A DNA stretch of 64,000 nucleotides from Paracoccus aminophilus JCM 7686 (GTDB lineage Bacteria > Pseudomonadota > Alphaproteobacteria > Rhodobacterales > Rhodobacteraceae). How positions within the stretch are numbered: position 1 is the stretch's first letter; every line of letters begins with the position of its first letter. Positions 19,986 to 28,084 of the stretch are shown here, one piece after another. The notes under the pieces are model-generated. The model worked only from the letters and a program-made list of their open reading frames with translations. It did not search any database and was not told the origin of the DNA. The DNA lies in contig NC_022041.1 of assembly GCF_000444995.1 (NCBI RefSeq), forward strand, positions 1,462,001 to 1,526,000. The letters run 5' to 3'. The position numbers and the translations under genes are program-made.

Positions 19986-20825
19986 TTAGCCCTGCCGAAT
20001 GGGCAGCTCGCCGCGCGCGAGGGCGCCATTGATCCAGGCGACGCCGTCCACGAGCCCGCCGAACGGGTAAAGATGGATCGCGGTCCGTCCAAGATCCTTG
20101 CCCGCCATCGCCGCCGTCAGCCGGTCCAGAAAGGCCTCTGGCCCGACCGGATCGAGCAGATTGGCAAGGGAAATCCCATAGCGGCGCAGAATGGCGGCGC
20201 TCGCGCCAACACCGAACTGGCCGGCGAAGCGCAGAAGCTTGCCGGCACTGGTCGGACCAGGAATGCCGATGCGGACCAGCGCGTCGATGCCCTGTTGGCG
20301 CAGCTCGGTGATCCAGCGGACAATCGCCTCGGCATCAAAGCCAAATTGCGTGGTAATCTCGAAATCGACGCCACGCTCGCTCAGAAAGGCGCTTTTCCAG
20401 CGCAAAGCCTGCCACAAAAGCTCGGGCGCGATGCGGGGATGGCCCTCGGGATAGCCCGCGATCTTGACCCGGGTGATGCCGTGGCGCGCCAGCACCTCAG
20501 AGCCCAAAAGCGCCAGCGAGTCACGGTAGGGCCCGGCTGGCGCCTTGGGGTCGCCGCCGACGAACATGAAGCGCGCGGGCGCCGCCGCAGCAAGATAGCC
20601 CGCAATCAGCCGGTCGCCATCCGCGACTGAGGTCAGGCGGCGCGAGGAAATGATCGGCACCGGCTCATAGCCCGCCTGACGGATCAATTCGGCGACGCGG
20701 ATGCGCTGATCGTGGCTTTCATTGCCAAGAAAGGCGATATTGATCTCGGTTCCCGCGGGCAAAAGACCATGCAGAGCCTCGATCGCCCCGATGTCCTTGC
20801 CGGTGATTTCCAGCGCATAGGGCAT
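19986..20825 (-). CDS. Methylenetetrahydrofolate reductase-family protein
   Basis: This 279-residue protein has the TIM-barrel features of MetF-like reductases: NIAFLGNESHDQR, a central FVGGDPKAPAGPYRDSLALL, IAGYPEGHPRI and TTQFGFDAEAIVRWI. The last three correspond to FAD and folate contact regions of MTHFR. I chose the ATG at 20825 because GGAG lies six bases upstream; an in-frame codon at 20888 would add 21 residues that do not look family-like. It stands alone, not beside a methionine synthase gene. It could reduce 5,10-methylene-THF or act in one-carbon breakdown as in MetF2-type proteins. Confidence 0.8.
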   Translation of the reverse strand: MPYALEITGKDIGAIEALHGLLPAGTEINIAFLGNESHDQRIRVAELIRQAGYEPVPIISSRRLTSVADGDRLIAGYLAAAAPARFMFVGGDPKAPAGPYRDSLALLGSEVLARHGITRVKIAGYPEGHPRIAPELLWQALRWKSAFLSERGVDFEITTQFGFDAEAIVRWITELRQQGIDALVRIGIPGPTSAGKLLRFAGQFGVGASAAILRRYGISLANLLDPVGPEAFLDRLTAAMAGKDLGRTAIHLYPFGGLVDGVAWINGALARGELPIRQG

Positions 20826-20993
20826 GTCTCGCTCCGTCCCGTCGTTGCGGGGGCAGTCTGCCAATTTCAGGCAGACGCGCAAGGCCATCTGCGCCGAGAT
20901 CGCGCGACGCTTGAAGGAGAGAGTTTGCCGATTTTCGCCTACAAAAGTAGGCGTCCAATCGGATCTTCAATCTGTTTCGAAAAGGAAAAGATT

Positions 20994-21067
20994 GGCTGGG
21001 GCGGTAGGATTCGAACCTACGGTACACGGTACCAAAAACCGATGCCTTACCACTTGGCCACGCCCCA
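20994..21067 (-). tRNA. tRNA-Gln (anticodon TTG)
   Basis: A full cloverleaf reads on the minus strand. The acceptor stem is TGGGGCG/CGCCCCA, the anticodon loop is TTTTGGT (TTG), and the T-arm is GTAGG-TTCGAAT-CCTAC. The 3' CCA is encoded. Confidence 0.96.
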
Positions 21068-21163
21068 ACTGTGCGGCAGTATCTAGCCAAGGCGCTCGGC
21101 GCCTGCAAGTCCAATTTCGGGAAAAATCTTGTCGAAATCCACGCAGCTCGTTATGCGGCGCGG

Positions 21164-22363
21164 ATGGATCATGTTGATATCGCAATTCTTGGGGCAGGGG
21201 CTGCCGGTCTTTTCTGCGCGGGCTCATTGGCTGGCAGCGGACGGCGCGTTCTGGTGCTCGATCATGCCCGCGCGCCGGGAGAGAAAATTCGGATCTCGGG
21301 CGGGGGGCGGTGTAATTTCACCAATCTCGCAACGAGTTACGACCGGTTCCTGTCGTCAACGCCGCGCTTCGCGGCCTCGGCGCTGGCGGGCTATCGGCCG
21401 CGCGATTTCGTCGATCTCGTCGATCGCGCGGGCATTGCTTGGCACGAAAAGACGTTGGGACAGCTCTTTTGCGACGGCAGCGCGAAAGAGATCGTGTCGC
21501 TGCTACTCGATCGGATGCGCGGCACCGAATTGCGTCTGGGCGTCTCTGTCACCGGGCTGCGCCAGGACGGTGGTCGCTTCGTCGTCGAGACCTCGGCAGG
21601 GCCGGTCAGCGCAAGTCAGGTGATCGTCGCTACGGGCGGCAAATCCATTCCGAAAATGGGCGCGACCGGCATCGGTTATGAACTGGCGAAGTCTTTTGGC
21701 CACCATCTGATCGAGCCGCGTCCGGGTTTGGTGCCGCTGACCTTTGCCGAGCAGGATCTGGATCTCAGCCGCCCGCTCGCGGGGGTGGCGCTTGATGCGG
21801 TGACCAGCCATGGCAGCGGCAAAAGTGCCACGCGCTTCGCTGACGCCGTGCTTTTTACCCATCGCGGGCTTTCGGGGCCAGCGATCTTGCAGATTTCGAG
21901 CTTCTGGCAACCGGGCGACGAGCTGCGCGTCGATCTGTTCCCAAAGGGCGATCTGGCGGCGCTGTTGCGAGAGGCGCGCGGTCAGGGCGGACGGGTGCAG
22001 CTGCGCACCACTTTGGCGCGTTGGCTGCCCGCGCGGCTTGCCGATGCGGTCGCGGTCGAGCTCGGCCTAGCCGAGGCGCGGTTAGCTGATCAGGGCAATC
22101 CGGTGCTTGATCGGGTGGCGGCGCGGATCAGCGATTGGCGTCTCAAACCCGTAGGCTCCGAGGGCTGGCGCACAGCCGAGGTCACCGTGGGTGGCGTCTC
22201 TTGCGCCGAAATCCACGCCAAGACCATGGAAAGCCGCCTGCAGCCTGGACTTTATTTCATCGGCGAGGTTGTCGATGTGACCGGCTGGCTCGGCGGCTAT
22301 AATTTCCAATGGGCTTGGGCCTCGGCCGAAGCCGCCGCCCAAGCGATCGTGAAGGCGCCTTAA
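21164..22363 (+). CDS. NAD(P)/FAD-dependent oxidoreductase, HI0933/YhiN family
   Basis: This 399-residue flavoprotein begins with a dinucleotide-binding motif (ILGAGAAGLFCAGSLAGSGRRVLVLD). It shows the family marker EKIRISGGGRCNFTN and ends with FIGEVVDVTGWLGGYNFQWAWASAEAAA, the second FAD contact region. I chose the ATG at 21164 just before that motif; the frame is open upstream to 21071 but starts too near the tRNA. It is convergent with kdsA and their stop codons overlap. The physiological substrate of this family is not known. Confidence 0.9.
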   Translation: MDHVDIAILGAGAAGLFCAGSLAGSGRRVLVLDHARAPGEKIRISGGGRCNFTNLATSYDRFLSSTPRFAASALAGYRPRDFVDLVDRAGIAWHEKTLGQLFCDGSAKEIVSLLLDRMRGTELRLGVSVTGLRQDGGRFVVETSAGPVSASQVIVATGGKSIPKMGATGIGYELAKSFGHHLIEPRPGLVPLTFAEQDLDLSRPLAGVALDAVTSHGSGKSATRFADAVLFTHRGLSGPAILQISSFWQPGDELRVDLFPKGDLAALLREARGQGGRVQLRTTLARWLPARLADAVAVELGLAEARLADQGNPVLDRVAARISDWRLKPVGSEGWRTAEVTVGGVSCAEIHAKTMESRLQPGLYFIGEVVDVTGWLGGYNFQWAWASAEAAAQAIVKAP

Positions 22364-23199
22364 AGCGCCATCACCGGGTCCTCTTTGGCGAGGCGGTCGA
22401 AGGCCATCAGCGAGGCGATCAGCTTGGGCATCCGCTCGAGATGGATCATGTTCGGGCCATCCGAGGGCGCGTGATCGGGATCCTGATGGGTCTCGATAAA
22501 GACGCCCGCGACGCCAAGCGACACCGCCGCGCGGGCCATGACCGGCGCAAATTCGCGCTGTCCGCCCGACGAGCCACCCTGACCGCCCGGCTGCTGCACG
22601 GAATGGGTCGCGTCCATGATCACCGGATAGCCGGTGCGGGCCATGATCGGCAGGCTGCGCATATCGGCGACGAGGGTGTTATAGCCAAAGCTCACCCCGC
22701 GTTCGGTCAACAGGATCTTCTCATTCCCGGTCGAGGCGACCTTGTCGGCGACATTGGGCATGTCCCAAGGCGCGAGGAACTGGCCCTTTTTCACATTCAC
22801 GACCGCCCCAGTCTCGCCCGCAGCAAGCAGAAGATCGGTTTGGCGGCAGAGGAACGCCGGGATCTGGATCACATCGACGACCGCACCCGCCGCGCGGGCT
22901 TGCTCGATATCGTGGATGTCGGTCAGCACCGGGCAGCCAATCCGCTCGCGCACGGTTTCAAGCATCCGCAGCCCTTCCTCCATCCCGATGCCGCGACGGC
23001 CCGACAGTGAGGTGCGGTTGGCCTTGTCGTAGCTGGCTTTGAAGATGAAGCCGGTGCCGTTTGCCTCACAGGCCTTGGCCAGCAGCTCGGCGATCATCAG
23101 CGCATGGTCGAGCGTTTCGAGCTGGCAGGGCCCGGCGATCAGTCCAAGCGGCAGGTCATTGCCAAGGGTGACGTTGCGGATGGAGACATGTTTGGTCAT
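22360..23199 (-). CDS. kdsA: 3-deoxy-8-phosphooctulonate synthase (KDO-8-P synthase)
   Basis: The protein has 279 residues, the usual length for KdsA. It condenses phosphoenolpyruvate with arabinose-5-phosphate to give KDO-8-phosphate. Visible motifs are LIAGPCQLE, FKASYDKANRTS, QIPAFLCRQTDLL, VNVKKGQFLAPWDM, MDATHSVQQPGG and FIETHQDPDHAPSDGPNM. The start overlaps the stop of the capsule-export gene upstream (ATGA), so this copy is in a capsule operon rather than beside pyrG/eno. It may supply KDO for the lipid anchor of the capsule as well as for LPS. Confidence 0.96.
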   Translation of the reverse strand: MTKHVSIRNVTLGNDLPLGLIAGPCQLETLDHALMIAELLAKACEANGTGFIFKASYDKANRTSLSGRRGIGMEEGLRMLETVRERIGCPVLTDIHDIEQARAAGAVVDVIQIPAFLCRQTDLLLAAGETGAVVNVKKGQFLAPWDMPNVADKVASTGNEKILLTERGVSFGYNTLVADMRSLPIMARTGYPVIMDATHSVQQPGGQGGSSGGQREFAPVMARAAVSLGVAGVFIETHQDPDHAPSDGPNMIHLERMPKLIASLMAFDRLAKEDPVMAL

Positions 23200-24929
23200 G
23201 TGGATACCTGTTCACGCAGGATCGAGGCGGTCAGCGACAGCATCAGATAGATGCCAGCGAAGATCAGAAAGGCCACGATCGTATTCGGGAAAGCACGGGG
23301 ATAGGTCGGGCGGTCGGGTGGGATCGGAGCGACCGAAAGCGACAGGTAGCGCACCTGTTTGTTGGCCTCGATCCGCGCGGTCTCCATCTGGGCAGCAGCG
23401 TCGGAGAGAAGCTGCTGGCGGGTCTGTAGATCAGATTCCGCAATGCGGATTTCACCCGCGATCGAAGCCAGGGACCCGCGCGTTTCGCTGCCCTCGGTCA
23501 GGCGCGAGCGCGTTTCATCAAGCATCTTCTGCAGCCGCGCCATATCGCCCTGCACACCGGCGACGCGGCTGCGGTTCGGGTTGGGGTTGGCCTGCAGCTG
23601 GCCGAGCTCCAGCCGTTTGGAGTTGAGCTGGCGTTCCAACTCGCTCACCTGGCTCATCACGACCGAGCTTTCCGCATTGGGGTCCAGAACGCCGAGCTTT
23701 TGCTGCAGGTCGAGCACGCGCAACTGGGCATCTTTGACCTGCTGCTCGGCTTGACGATAGCGGTCCTCTGTGCCCGTCATCTGGTCCGAACGTAGGCGTG
23801 CGGTCATCTGATCGACCTGGCCCTCGGCATATTTGATCAGCGCCAAAGCAAAGTCCTGACTAAGCTTTGGATCGGGCGCGATCACTTCCATGTTCAAGAC
23901 GCCCTCGGTCGGATCATAGCCGATTTTGACCGAGCGCTTGTAAAGCTTGAACGCCTCTTCATTCGAGGCCTCGGGCGACAGCCGCTGGATCGGGTCGATC
24001 GACGGATCCTGAAACGCCTTCTTGAAGCCGAGGTCGCTATCAAGCCGCAGCATGGCATCGCGCGAGGTCAGATAGCTTTGGACCGAGACCGAATCCGGGT
24101 TGATCATCGCGGCTGAGCCGCTGAGGATGCCGCCCCCACGCGAAGGTGATTGTTCGGCCTGTTGGATCAGGAACTGCGCTTCGGTCGCATAAAGCGGCGA
24201 GGCGACGAAGAAATAGTAATAAGCCGCCAAAATCGTCGGCAGCCCCACGAACGTCGCCAAGCGCAACGTCAGCATGAGCAGCCGGCGGCGGCGGCGGCGC
24301 GCCATATCCCGTTGGATTCGCGAGATTTCCGAGGCACGGCGCTCTTCCGTCAGCATCTCGCGCGAGGGGAGTTGCGGCGGCGGCATCCGTGCCGGAAGCT
24401 GCTCGGGCTTGACCGCAACCGGCGTGTTCGCGGCGGGCGTCATCTGGGTCTTCTGGCCCTCGGTCGACAAAATCTTGCCGACCTCCGTGCGGTGGAACGG
24501 GTCGATGCCACGCTCGCGGAGCAAAGCCACGGCCTCGATATCCGAATTCACCTCGATCTCATTCATCGCGGCGATGCGACGGGCCATGCGCAGCTGGCGA
24601 TCGGTCAGATTCTCGGCCCGGATCGCGGCAAGCGTGGCGGCCATCCCGCCCGGACCGGCACCGGCCATCACGGTTTCGGCGGCTGCAGGCGCGCGCGCGG
24701 CATCGCCAAAGCGCATATCGCCAAAGCCGTCGTCCTCAATTTGCGGCGCGAAAGGCATGTCGGGCACGCCACCTGCCTCCGGCTTGGAGGCCTTGGCTGC
24801 GCCTTTATGCACCTCGACCCGGACCTTCCGTTCTTCAACCGCCCCGATTCCCGCCGAATCCCGCGCCATGGCGACGACGGATTCAGAGCGGCTCAGACGG
24901 AAGAGTCGGGCCTTAGGAGGTGTAGTCAT
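23196..24929 (-). CDS. kpsE: Capsule polysaccharide export inner-membrane protein (KpsE/CtrB/BexC-like)
   Basis: This 577-residue protein has an unusually long N-terminal cytoplasmic part of about 210 residues, rich in Ala, Pro and charged residues. A membrane helix follows at about 222-240, then a periplasmic coiled-coil region (about 380-510, heptad-rich with many Gln, Leu and Arg). A second helix near the C-terminus is preceded by PDRPTYPRAFPN, the proline-rich motif of polysaccharide co-polymerases. It would bridge the KpsMT ABC exporter to the outer-membrane KpsD channel. The first codons overlap the end of kpsT by 17 bp. The N-terminal extension is not part of the core family. Confidence 0.88.
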   Translation of the reverse strand: MTTPPKARLFRLSRSESVVAMARDSAGIGAVEERKVRVEVHKGAAKASKPEAGGVPDMPFAPQIEDDGFGDMRFGDAARAPAAAETVMAGAGPGGMAATLAAIRAENLTDRQLRMARRIAAMNEIEVNSDIEAVALLRERGIDPFHRTEVGKILSTEGQKTQMTPAANTPVAVKPEQLPARMPPPQLPSREMLTEERRASEISRIQRDMARRRRRRLLMLTLRLATFVGLPTILAAYYYFFVASPLYATEAQFLIQQAEQSPSRGGGILSGSAAMINPDSVSVQSYLTSRDAMLRLDSDLGFKKAFQDPSIDPIQRLSPEASNEEAFKLYKRSVKIGYDPTEGVLNMEVIAPDPKLSQDFALALIKYAEGQVDQMTARLRSDQMTGTEDRYRQAEQQVKDAQLRVLDLQQKLGVLDPNAESSVVMSQVSELERQLNSKRLELGQLQANPNPNRSRVAGVQGDMARLQKMLDETRSRLTEGSETRGSLASIAGEIRIAESDLQTRQQLLSDAAAQMETARIEANKQVRYLSLSVAPIPPDRPTYPRAFPNTIVAFLIFAGIYLMLSLTASILREQVST

Positions 24930-25566
24930 AATATTGCTTCGCCTCGTCGAGGGTTTCGAACATATACAATTTACCGTCGCGCATCACCGCTGCGGAGCGG
25001 CAGAACTTTTCAATGGTGGCGGCTTGGTGCGAGACGATCACCACTGTCGAGGTTTTCAGTCGCTCGAACAGGACCGCACCCGCCTTCCGGTTGAATTCCA
25101 CATCTGTAGATTGTGGCATCGCTTCGTCAATCAGATAGATGTCGAAATCCAGCGCAAGCATCAGCGCGAAGGTGAAGCGCGATCGCATCCCCGAGCTGTA
25201 AGTCCCGACAGGCATGTCGAAATATTCGCCGATATCGGTCAGCCAGCGGCAATAGGCCGCGACATAATCGGGGTCGAGCCCATAGATTCGCGCGATGAAA
25301 CGGGAGTTTTCATTGGCGGAATGCTTTGAGACCACGCCGCCCATGAAACCAAGCGGAAACGAGACCCGGCATTGGCGGCGGATGATCCCCTCATCCGGTT
25401 TTTCCAGCCCGCACATCATATTAATCAGCGTGGTCTTGCCGGTGCCGTTTTGGGCGAGGATGCCGATTGATTGCCCGGGCTCCACCCGAAACGAGGCCTG
25501 ATCAAGAATGATCTTGCGCTGGGATCCGGTCCAGAACGATTTCGAGACATTATCAAATTCGAGCAT
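24913..25566 (-). CDS. kpsT: Capsule polysaccharide ABC exporter ATP-binding protein
   Basis: This 217-residue ATPase belongs to the KpsT/CtrD/BexA family. It has Walker A (ILAQNGTGKTTL), the family-typical signature YSSGMRSR, Walker B (IYLIDEAM) and a late VIVSHQAATI switch region. The family length is about 220. It powers export of lipid-linked capsule chains with a KpsM permease, which is not in this window. It is the first visible gene of the minus-strand operon kpsT-kpsE-kdsA. Confidence 0.93.
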   Translation of the reverse strand: MLEFDNVSKSFWTGSQRKIILDQASFRVEPGQSIGILAQNGTGKTTLINMMCGLEKPDEGIIRRQCRVSFPLGFMGGVVSKHSANENSRFIARIYGLDPDYVAAYCRWLTDIGEYFDMPVGTYSSGMRSRFTFALMLALDFDIYLIDEAMPQSTDVEFNRKAGAVLFERLKTSTVVIVSHQAATIEKFCRSAAVMRDGKLYMFETLDEAKQYYDYTS

Positions 25567-25771
25567 AATCTGGTCTTGTCTCCACCCGTAGGCCGCAACA
25601 GGCCAAGCGGCAGGAAGTCCAACAATATCCGCCCCGCTCGAAGAGGGGAAGGCTGAAGTTGCGGCGGAATTTATCGATCCGCGCGGTGTCTGTCCACAAA
25701 AACCCGGCTGCGTGGTCCGACGGCCCCGGCAAGGGCTTTGCCGCCAAGCCTCTGCTTCCTATCTATAACGC

Positions 25772-26353
25772 GTGAGCCTTATGGATGACATTTCTGGCTG
25801 CGCGCTTTGCGCTGCCCGTTTTGCGGTGACGAAGACCGCGCACCGGCCCCGCCCCGTGGTCTGGTTCCGGCCCGGCGCGCGTGTGCTGATTGTCGGGCAG
25901 GCGCCAGGGATGCAGGTCCACCAGATCGGACGGCCCTTTGCGGACCGCTCGGGCGAGCGCTTGCGCGACTGGATGGGGATTGATGCCGCGACCTTCTATG
26001 ATCGCGATCGCATCGCCATTCTGCCCATGGCCTTTTGCTTTCCCGGCTATGACGCCAAGGGCAGCGATCTGCCGCCGCCACCGCTCTGCGCCGAGACTTG
26101 GCGAGCCCAGGCGCTTGCGCTGATCCAGCCCGAGCTGACACTGCTTGTCGGCGGCTATGCCCAGAGCTGGCATCTCGGCACCAAGAATGTCACGGCCACG
26201 GTTTCCGACTGGCGCCGCCACGCGCCGCGGAACTTTCCCTTGCCACATCCCTCGTGGCGCAATACCGGCTGGCTGCGCCGCCATCCCTGGTTCGAAGAAG
26301 AGCTTCTTCCCGAACTCAAGGCCGAGGTGGCCCGGATTTTGAGAGAACCATGA
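25772..26353 (+). CDS. Uracil-DNA glycosylase-superfamily protein
   Basis: This 193-residue protein has an early CALCAARF cysteine pair, then VLIVGQAPGMQVHQIGRPFADRSGERLRDW, the motif-1 region of family 4/5-like glycosylases. The end has LPHPSWRNTGWLRRHPWF, matching the motif-2 histidine region. The GTG at 25772 and the ATG at 25781 are both possible starts. Members either excise uracil or have unknown roles. Only two N-terminal cysteines are obvious, so an Fe-S cluster as in family 4 is uncertain. It overlaps the next gene by ATGA. Confidence 0.82.
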   Translation: MSLMDDISGCALCAARFAVTKTAHRPRPVVWFRPGARVLIVGQAPGMQVHQIGRPFADRSGERLRDWMGIDAATFYDRDRIAILPMAFCFPGYDAKGSDLPPPPLCAETWRAQALALIQPELTLLVGGYAQSWHLGTKNVTATVSDWRRHAPRNFPLPHPSWRNTGWLRRHPWFEEELLPELKAEVARILREP

Positions 26354-27105
26354 TGACAGCGCTCGACGATCTTTGCCCGATCCCTTTCCATGAAGCCTCT
26401 GAAAACGCGCGCGCGCGGATTTTGTCGCGTCTGGCCGATACCGAGCTGTTCGTGGCGCTGACCCGCGAACCGGCGGATGACCGCGCCGAGATCCTGAGCT
26501 TTGATCTGTCGGGGACCAAAGCGGCGCTGGCTTGCGATTCCGAGGAAAGGCTCTCGGAGTTCATGGGGCGCGTCGTTGCCTATGCTGCCATGCCGGGCCG
26601 GGTGCTCGCGGCGCTTCTGGGCGAGGCGGGCTCTGCGCTTCTGGTCAATCCCGGCCGACCGTCCGAGCTGTTTCTTGATGCGAGTGCGCTCGATTGGCTG
26701 GGGCAGGTTCTCAGCGCCGCGCCGGAAGAAGGCGGCGAGCTGCGGCCCTCTTGGCTGACCGCGCCAACCCCAGAGGCGATCGAGATCTTTCTTGTACCGC
26801 TCGCCCAAAGGCTGGCCGATATGGTCGGGCTTGCGACCAGTGCGGCTTTGGTCGCGGCGGTGTGGCCCGATGGGCGGCGCGGGCATTTGCTGTTGCTGCG
26901 GGGCTGCGCCGACGACAGCCGCGCGGCACTGGCCAAGGCCTTTGCCGAATTCTTTTCCTTTCTGCCGATGGTCGAAGGTGGCGTCGATATTGGCTTTGCC
27001 GAGCTCGATCTGCCGCAGGGCGCGCTGCTTCTTGATGTGCCCGAGCGCAAGCCTGAGCCCGAGCCTGTCCGGCGCGACCCGAAAGCGCCGCCGCGTCTGC
27101 GCTGA
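26350..27105 (+). CDS. SseB-family protein
   Basis: The protein has 251 residues. The first 125 match the SseB N-terminal domain (ENARARILSRLADTELFVALTRE, then FMGRVVAYAAMPGRVLAALL and GLLVNPGRPSELFLD-like text). The rest resembles an SseB C-terminal domain. ATG at 26350 overlaps the glycosylase stop, so the two are co-translated. SseB was named for serine sensitivity in E. coli; the biochemical role is not known. Confidence 0.82.
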   Translation: MMTALDDLCPIPFHEASENARARILSRLADTELFVALTREPADDRAEILSFDLSGTKAALACDSEERLSEFMGRVVAYAAMPGRVLAALLGEAGSALLVNPGRPSELFLDASALDWLGQVLSAAPEEGGELRPSWLTAPTPEAIEIFLVPLAQRLADMVGLATSAALVAAVWPDGRRGHLLLLRGCADDSRAALAKAFAEFFSFLPMVEGGVDIGFAELDLPQGALLLDVPERKPEPEPVRRDPKAPPRLR

Positions 27106-27109
27106 GGGC

Positions 27110-27137
27110 AAAACAAAGCCCGCCGAAAGGGCGGGCT
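27110..27137 (-). terminator. Intrinsic terminator of the DUF882 gene
   Basis: Read on the minus strand, AGCCCGCC / GGCGGGCT forms an 8-bp stem with a 5-nt loop and is followed by TTGTTTT. It lies 50 bp past the stop at 27187. On the plus strand it could also end the SseB transcript, but without a T run. Confidence 0.75.
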
Positions 27138-27186
27138 GACCAGTCAAACGAAACAGGGGTAAGTCTAGATCCAAGCCCGTTCGGGC

Positions 27187-27747
27187 TTAGGCACCCCAGT
27201 GGCGAATCGGGCCACAATCCATATGGACGAAGTTCGAGCGCGAATATTTGCCGACCCCGCCCGCATTGCAGGCCTGTGCGGCGCTGGTCATCTGCGCGAC
27301 CGAGCGCGATTTCAGCCGCAGATCGGCAGCTTTGCCAACCATATGCAGCGAGTTCCGCGCCACACCCGACGAACGCGAGCGCAGCATGGCATTGGTCTGG
27401 GGCGAACGATAGCCCGAGAGCATCATATAGGGCTCGTTGGTTTGCAGCAGGCGGTGGGACGCCGCGGCAATATCGAGCGTGCGGGGGTCGAAGCCGATGA
27501 CCTGCCCGGTGCGCCAGTCGCGCATGAAGATATTGATTTCATTGAGCGAGTCGCGGATGTATTTGCCCTCAACCCAATAAACGGTGTCGATGCTTTCGCC
27601 GGTCCGGCCGGAATACATCTTGATGCGGCGAATATCGCCTGCGCCTCGCAGAAGGCCGAAAGCATTGGCCATTACCGGCGCGGCGACAACCGTAGTCGCT
27701 GCAAATACACCCAGAACTCCGCGACGGGAGAGTGTGTCAAACGTCAT
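27187..27747 (-). CDS. DUF882 / YcbK-like M15 peptidase-family protein, Tat-exported
   Basis: This 186-residue protein has a twin-arginine signal (LSRRGVLGVFAATTVVAAP). The mature domain carries the zinc-ligand motifs of the M15A-type fold: SLHMVGKAADLR (His and Asp) and NFVHMDCG (His). It is probably a periplasmic peptidoglycan-acting D,D-carboxypeptidase-like enzyme. It is divergent from an L,D-transpeptidase gene, the same partnership as ycbK/ycbB in E. coli. Confidence 0.88.
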   Translation of the reverse strand: MTFDTLSRRGVLGVFAATTVVAAPVMANAFGLLRGAGDIRRIKMYSGRTGESIDTVYWVEGKYIRDSLNEINIFMRDWRTGQVIGFDPRTLDIAAASHRLLQTNEPYMMLSGYRSPQTNAMLRSRSSGVARNSLHMVGKAADLRLKSRSVAQMTSAAQACNAGGVGKYSRSNFVHMDCGPIRHWGA

Positions 27748-28084
27748 GTCAGATCGCCTGTCCTACTTCGTTTGCATTTGCCACTCATTCTGGGCGGCAG
27801 TCCGGCTCTATCCGGAACTTGCTAACACTATGTCACTAACGCGCGATCCGGGGAACTCTGATCCTGCGAACGAGTCCAGTGCGGCGCCAATTTCGGCAGA
27901 TTCTTGCCGAATTAGGTGCTCATTTTGTCTGCAACCTGTTGATAATTCACGAACGTTGCGGAATTGCATCGGTTGCGTGACGAAAATGCCCTCTAAGGCG
28001 GCTCGCTGGCCTGCTCTGCATGGCGAAACTGGGGTAATCATGGGTATATAAGGAAAAAACGACAGAACGTGAGGAACTGGGCAC
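27748..28084. other. Intergenic region between divergent cell-wall genes
   Basis: These 337 bp hold no credible gene. They are less GC-rich than their surroundings, which fits divergent promoters. I see no convincing operator. The last part (GAGGAACTGGGCAC) gives the ribosome site for the gene at 28085. Confidence 0.5.
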
